DNA of 6,613 bases. Origin: Draconibacterium sp. (GTDB lineage Bacteria > Bacteroidota > Bacteroidia > Bacteroidales > Prolixibacteraceae). The notes beneath the pieces were generated by a model. It did no database searches, was not told where the DNA came from, and saw only the letters and a list, made by a program, of their open reading frames with translations. Both the position numbers and the translations under genes were made by a program. Of the stretch, positions 5,479 through 6,613 are shown piece by piece; positions within the stretch are counted from its first letter, which is position 1; every line of letters starts with the position of its first letter. The stretch is from positions 1 to 6,613 of the forward strand of contig WGCT01000056.1 of NCBI GenBank assembly GCA_015493625.1. The letters are read 5' to 3'.

Positions 5479-6613
5479 CGTTAATAATTTTTATTATATC
5501 GTTTGCGTTTGCATAAAGTACCAAAGCTAACAATAAAATCATTCCGGCAATTTGTGCATATTCTAAAAATTTCTCGTTAGGTTTTCGGCCGGTAATCATT
5601 TCGCCCAGCAAAAACATTACATGCCCTCCGTCTAATGCCGGAATGGGCAACAAGTTCATAATAGCCAGAATAATGGAAATAAATGCAGTCATATTCCAAA
5701 ACGAGTACCAGTCCCAAGTTCCCGGAAAGATATTCCCGATGGTTGCAAAACCTCCCAGCGATTCGTAACCCTTTGTTTTTTTGTTAAATATTAGTTTAAA
5801 CTGTTTCAGGTAATCTTTTGTTGTTTGAACGCCGCGGCTTATTCCGGCAGGTATAGAAGCAAAGAACCCGTATTTTATTGTTTTGAATTTAAAAACTTCG
5901 GGGGTATTAAAAACCGGATAAAAACCGATTTTGCCATCTTCGCCAACGGTAACTTTTTTTGTTATTAAACTGCCGTCGCGCTCGAGTTCCATCTCAATCT
6001 CTTTCCCTTTTTTTGAATTAAGATAATGCGAGAACTCGTCGTAATAGTCGAATGATTGGTCATCGACTTTCTTCAGAATATCGCCTTTTTTCAATCCTGC
6101 AACTTTTGCAGGCGAGTCTTTTATTACTTTGCCAACACTGTGATTGAATGGAAATCGCGGATTAATAATTGACTTGCTTTTTAGTAAAAGCGCCAAATCT
6201 TCGTCGCTGATATTAATATTTACTTTTTGTCCGTTTCGCTCAACTTGTACAGTTTTTACATTGTCTAAAACAATGGTTGGAACAATTTTATTAAAGTTTT
6301 CGATGTACTTGTTGTCAACCGTTAAAATTTTATCTCCATTTTGAAATCCGATTTTTTCCCCGACTTCATTTACCTCAATCCCGAATTTTGCGTTCTCGGT
6401 GGGCAGGTACGATTCACCCCAAGCGTACAAAATACCGATGTAAATAACCAATGCAGTTATAAAATTCATAATTACCCCGCCAAGCATAATCAGCAGTCGC
6501 TGCCACGTTTTTTTCGAACGAAATTCCCAGGGTTGCGGCGGTAGTTTCATTGCCTCTTTGTCCATCGACTCGTCTATCATTCCTGAAATTTTCACAAAAC
6601 CACCCAGTGGCAA
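5468..6613 (-). CDS. rseP: RseP-type site-2 membrane metalloprotease (M50), 5' end outside the window
   Basis: The frame is open to the window edge. The first codon is TTG encoding Leu of the conserved L-P-L-G-G-F-V-K-I loop, not a start. About 381 residues are present. The missing N terminus of perhaps 60-70 residues should hold the first membrane helix and the HExxH zinc motif. Visible parts, numbered from the edge, are the loop at 1-11, a membrane helix about 38-63 (GGVIMNF), two PDZ-like regions about 73-148 and 155-230 (the second with SPAKVAGLKKGDILKKVDD), then a helix about 305-325. That helix leads into the catalytic N320-L-L-P-I-P-A-L-D328-G motif, followed by a last helix about 353-372. 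RseP cleaves membrane-anchored anti-sigma factors and remnant signal peptides within the inner membrane. tatA follows 45 bp downstream. In many Bacteroidota dxr lies just upstream, which cannot be checked here. Confidence 0.94.
   Translation of the reverse strand: MPLGGFVKISGMIDESMDKEAMKLPPQPWEFRSKKTWQRLLIMLGGVIMNFITALVIYIGILYAWGESYLPTENAKFGIEVNEVGEKIGFQNGDKILTVDNKYIENFNKIVPTIVLDNVKTVQVERNGQKVNINISDEDLALLLKSKSIINPRFPFNHSVGKVIKDSPAKVAGLKKGDILKKVDDQSFDYYDEFSHYLNSKKGKEIEMELERDGSLITKKVTVGEDGKIGFYPVFNTPEVFKFKTIKYGFFASIPAGISRGVQTTKDYLKQFKLIFNKKTKGYESLGGFATIGNIFPGTWDWYSFWNMTAFISIILAIMNLLPIPALDGGHVMFLLGEMITGRKPNEKFLEYAQIAGMILLLALVLYANANDIIKIINGTF

Noticed and set aside
6611..6613. Apparent rseP start at the window edge
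   Set aside because: The codon is TTG encoding the Leu of the conserved LPLGGFVKI loop. The HExxH-bearing N terminus must lie upstream, outside the window.
1..6613. CRISPR array, tRNA or rRNA genes, intact insertion sequence, phage or defence system
   Set aside because: I searched by eye on both strands. There are no regularly spaced repeats, no cloverleaf-like segment, no transposase or integrase motifs, and no defence-family proteins among the genes.

Overview
The window looks like a chromosomal segment from an AT-rich member of the Bacteroidota. The evidence is the two Bacteroidota-type families DUF4783 and DUF4837, the A-rich rather than Shine-Dalgarno leaders in front of most genes, and promoter boxes resembling the phylum's TTTG / TAnnTTTG type. 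The overall look suggests Marinilabiliales/Prolixibacteraceae, but that finer placement is inference. Most of the content is envelope or housekeeping genes, with one secreted carbohydrate-active enzyme between two conserved blocks.

Left block (1-1617). The first 21 codons of rlmH (23S rRNA pseudouridine-1915 methyltransferase) run off the left edge on the minus strand. A divergent promoter region of about 170 bp separates it from a plus-strand pair: a small exported DUF4783 protein and, 5 bp downstream, a YihY/BrkB-family inner-membrane protein. The two are almost certainly co-transcribed.

Middle (1618-4052). A gene-free convergent spacer of 403 bp carries two CGGG-type palindromes and what looks like degenerate, formerly mobile or repetitive sequence. 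It is followed by a minus-strand, signal-peptide-bearing GH28 polygalacturonase-like enzyme with a C-terminal PA14 domain. The 160-bp region upstream of that gene is dense in nested inverted repeats.

Right block (4053-6613, all minus strand). In transcription order it holds rseP (site-2 protease, 5' end outside the window), tatA (twin-arginine translocase subunit), a strong intrinsic terminator, and a DUF4837 lipoprotein. rseP and tatA are 45 bp apart and may share a transcript. The terminator separates tatA from the lipoprotein gene, which probably has its own promoter. Together these genes serve envelope protein export and quality control.

I found no CRISPR array, tRNA, rRNA, intact insertion sequence or obvious new multi-gene system. 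The items most worth a second look are the inverted-repeat cluster upstream of the GH28 gene, the degenerate palindromic spacer at 1618-2020, and the solitary GH28-PA14 enzyme with no SusC/SusD partner in view. Two apparent gene starts proved to be TTG codons. One is not the real start (the lipoprotein starts at 5090) and the other is simply the window edge (rseP).
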